In this document: positions 4,893 to 6,134 of the stretch, in pieces
How positions within the stretch are numbered: the first letter of the stretch is position 1
Layout of the letters: each line of letters opens with the position of its first letter
Assembly (NCBI GenBank): GCA_035412805.1
Contig: DAONVO010000116.1
Coordinates: 1 to 6,134, forward strand
Source: DTU018 sp029550685
GTDB lineage: Bacteria > Bacillota > Syntrophomonadia > Syntrophomonadales > Syntrophomonadaceae
DNA length: 6,134 nt
Reading direction: 5' to 3'
Notes under the pieces: model-generated
Database searches by the model: none
Told to the model about the DNA's origin: nothing
The model's input: only the letters and a program-made list of their open reading frames with translations
Program-made: the position numbers and the translations under genes

Positions 4893-5960
4893 TTATTCAA
4901 CCGGAACGATCCAACCAAAGGGATCATCCAAAGCACCACTCTGAATCCCGGTTATGGTATCATATATTCGTTTGGCAAGCGGCCCAGTCTGCCCGTTGTT
5001 AATAGTAATAATGTTATCATTCCAGTTTAATGATCCTATTGGCGATATGACCGCAGCAGTACCAGTACCAAAGGCTTCCTCCAACCGTCCTTCCTCTTGC
5101 GCCTGATATACCTCTTCTATACTGATACGCCTTTCTTCCACCGGAACTCCCCAGTGATTCAATAAGGTTATGGTTGAGTCTCGGGTAATGCCGGCCAGGA
5201 TACTTCCTTCCAGGGAAGGAGTTATTACTTTTCCGTCGATTTTGAAGAATACATTCATGGTTCCGACTTCTTCTATGTACTTACGTTCAACTCCATCCAG
5301 CCATAGAACCTGAGTATAACCTTTGTTATGGGCCTCAACCTGAGATTTAAGGCTGGCAGCATAGTTTCCGGGAGTTTTAGCAAACCCGATTCCGCCTTTG
5401 ACTGCCCGGACATATTTGCTTTCCACATAGATTTTCACTGGATTAATTCCTTCCGGATAGTAGGCACCTACAGGTGAAAGAATGATAATGAACTGGTAAG
5501 TAAGAGACGGGCGTACCCCTAAGTAGGGATCTGTAGCTATGATAAAAGGCCTGATATATAGTGAAGTTCCTTCTGCTTCAGGGATCCAATCTTTTTCCAG
5601 TGAAACCAGAGTCTTGATGGCTTCGACTCCAAAGTCCACATCGATGGGGGGGATGCATAGTCTATCGTTGGAGATGTTGGTTCGCGCCATATTTTGGTGC
5701 GGTCTGAAAAGCAATATCCTGCCATCCCGGGCTTTATATGCTTTCAGGCCTTCAAAAATGGCCTGCCCATAATGAAGCACCATGGTAGCCGGATCCAATT
5801 TCAGAGATTGGTAAGGAATAATTCTGGGATCATGCCACCCTTTCCCCTCAGTATAGTCCATAACAAACATGTGATCAGTAAAATAATTGCCAAAGCCTAA
5901 ATTATTCTGGTCAGGCTTGTCCTTAGGAGATTGGTTACGTTCAATCGCAATGTTTCCCAT
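4893..5960 (-). CDS. ilvE: Branched-chain amino acid aminotransferase (long form)
   Basis: The enzyme transfers the amino group between glutamate and the 2-oxo acids of leucine, isoleucine and valine, using PLP in the cytoplasm. At 355 residues it matches the longer bacterial/eukaryotic-like BCAT form, not the roughly 310-residue E. coli type. Visible landmarks are MVLHYGQAIFEGLKAYK (60-76), the RPHQNMARTN segment (86-95), RPFIIATDPYLGV (137-149), the PLP Lys195 in GFAKTPGNYAASL, VLWLDGVERKYIEEVGTMNVFF (218-239) with the cofactor-contacting Glu231, and FGTGTAAVISPIG (297-309), which holds the phosphate. All catalytic residues are present. The ATG has GAAGGAG 10 nt upstream. Its own promoter and a strong terminator suggest a single-gene transcript. 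No other ilv or leu gene and no T-box signature is seen. Assignment is firm; D-amino acid transaminase and ADC lyase relatives lack this long form. Confidence 0.95.
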   Translation of the reverse strand: MGNIAIERNQSPKDKPDQNNLGFGNYFTDHMFVMDYTEGKGWHDPRIIPYQSLKLDPATMVLHYGQAIFEGLKAYKARDGRILLFRPHQNMARTNISNDRLCIPPIDVDFGVEAIKTLVSLEKDWIPEAEGTSLYIRPFIIATDPYLGVRPSLTYQFIIILSPVGAYYPEGINPVKIYVESKYVRAVKGGIGFAKTPGNYAASLKSQVEAHNKGYTQVLWLDGVERKYIEEVGTMNVFFKIDGKVITPSLEGSILAGITRDSTITLLNHWGVPVEERRISIEEVYQAQEEGRLEEAFGTGTAAVISPIGSLNWNDNIITINNGQTGPLAKRIYDTITGIQSGALDDPFGWIVPVE

Positions 5961-5970
5961 ATTCTTTCTA

Positions 5971-5977
5971 CTCCTTC
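5971..5977 (-). promoter_or_regulatory. Ribosome binding site of ilvE
   Basis: The minus strand reads GAAGGAG, 10 nt before the ATG at 5960. Confidence 0.7.
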
Positions 5978-5979
5978 TG

Positions 5980-5997
5980 AGGATAATAGCTTATCTT
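5980..5997. promoter_or_regulatory. Dyad at the predicted ilvE transcription start
   Basis: GATAA (5982-5986) and TTATC (5991-5995) form an inverted repeat around tagc, extended by a G-U and an A-T pair to 5980-5997. It falls at or just after the start site predicted from the promoter at 6001-6029, ahead of the ribosome binding site. It could be an operator or a 5'-end hairpin of the mRNA. Confidence 0.3.
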
Positions 5998-6000
5998 ATC

Positions 6001-6029
6001 AGTATAATCAATTATTCCTCCGTTTTCAA
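6001..6029 (-). promoter_or_regulatory. Near-consensus sigma-A promoter of ilvE
   Basis: On the minus strand TTGAAA (6024-6029) and TATACT (6001-6006), each five of six bases to consensus, are separated by exactly 17 bp. The predicted start near 5994 leaves a leader of about 35 nt, too short for a T-box. Confidence 0.75.
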
Positions 6030-6115
6030 ACTTTACGACCATGAACATTGTATACATAAACAACTAGCGTATCTCTAACCATTGCTGTGAAAACTGTCCT
6101 CGCGTTAGTGCAAAA

Positions 6116-6130
6116 GACAGCTATACTGTC
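6116..6130. promoter_or_regulatory. GACAG-N5-CTGTC dyad at the window edge
   Basis: GACAG (6116-6120) and CTGTC (6126-6130) are perfect inverted arms around ctata, and on the minus strand the dyad is followed by TTTT. It may be an operator or a short hairpin belonging to sequence beyond the window. The stretch 6030-6115 between it and the ilvE promoter shows no gene. Confidence 0.25.
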
Positions 6131-6134
6131 ATCG

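Noticed and set aside
5537..5772. Overlapping frames on both strands within the aminotransferase gene.
   Set aside because: They lie inside a full-length BCAT with all catalytic motifs and have no independent support.
5992..6020. A mini-leader frame upstream of ilvE on the minus strand: GGAGG, then TTG and codons for Ile-Ile-Leu-Ile-Arg and a stop, which resembles a branched-chain amino acid attenuator peptide.
   Set aside because: Its ribosome binding site and most codons overlap the spacer and -10 of the best promoter, so it would lie upstream of the transcript start. No terminator/antiterminator pair follows it.
5961..6134. Possible T-box riboswitch before ilvE.
   Set aside because: No T-box signature (AGGGTGG...ACCGCG type) or antiterminator pair is present on the minus strand in the available upstream sequence.

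Overview
The window looks like chromosomal DNA of an anaerobic, low-to-mid GC Firmicute (Clostridia). The basis is sigma-A-type promoters, strong AGGAGG-type ribosome binding sites, TTG start usage, S-layer homology (SLH) repeats, an HD-GYP protein with the N-terminal module common in Clostridia, and an AgrC-like GHKL kinase. A free-standing crotonase would suit a fatty-acid-oxidising syntroph such as Syntrophomonadaceae, but that placement is a guess from general knowledge.

Layout. Positions 1-245 hold no gene. They carry a 134-bp nested hairpin element (20-153) with colinear 28-bp inverted termini, then a separate hairpin (182-211). Positions 246-1353 hold two broken genes placed head to head: the C-terminal part of an SLH protein on the minus strand and the C-terminal part of a GHKL sensor kinase on the plus strand. 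Their 5' ends overlap at 607-641 and both lack the expected N-terminal part, so this looks like a rearrangement scar. A strong hairpin at 1386-1413 closes the kinase and faces the convergent crotonase.

From 1484 to the right end all intact genes are on the minus strand. Read in transcription order (right to left) they are: a branched-chain aminotransferase (4893-5960) with its own near-consensus promoter and a textbook terminator; an HD-GYP cyclic-di-GMP phosphodiesterase (3625-4749) with a TATAAT promoter and a TTG start; a small basic protein of unknown function (3294-3548) ending at a good terminator; a lipoprotein with LolA/DUF4412-like features (2398-3111) behind an extended -10 promoter; and an enoyl-CoA hydratase/crotonase (1484-2281). 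The HD-GYP gene and the small gene probably share a transcript, and the lipoprotein and crotonase genes may do so.

Most of the window is ordinary housekeeping and signalling content. I do not see a convincing new multi-gene system. The parts most worth a second look are the double-truncation junction, the hairpin element, and the unknown 84-residue protein behind the HD-GYP gene.
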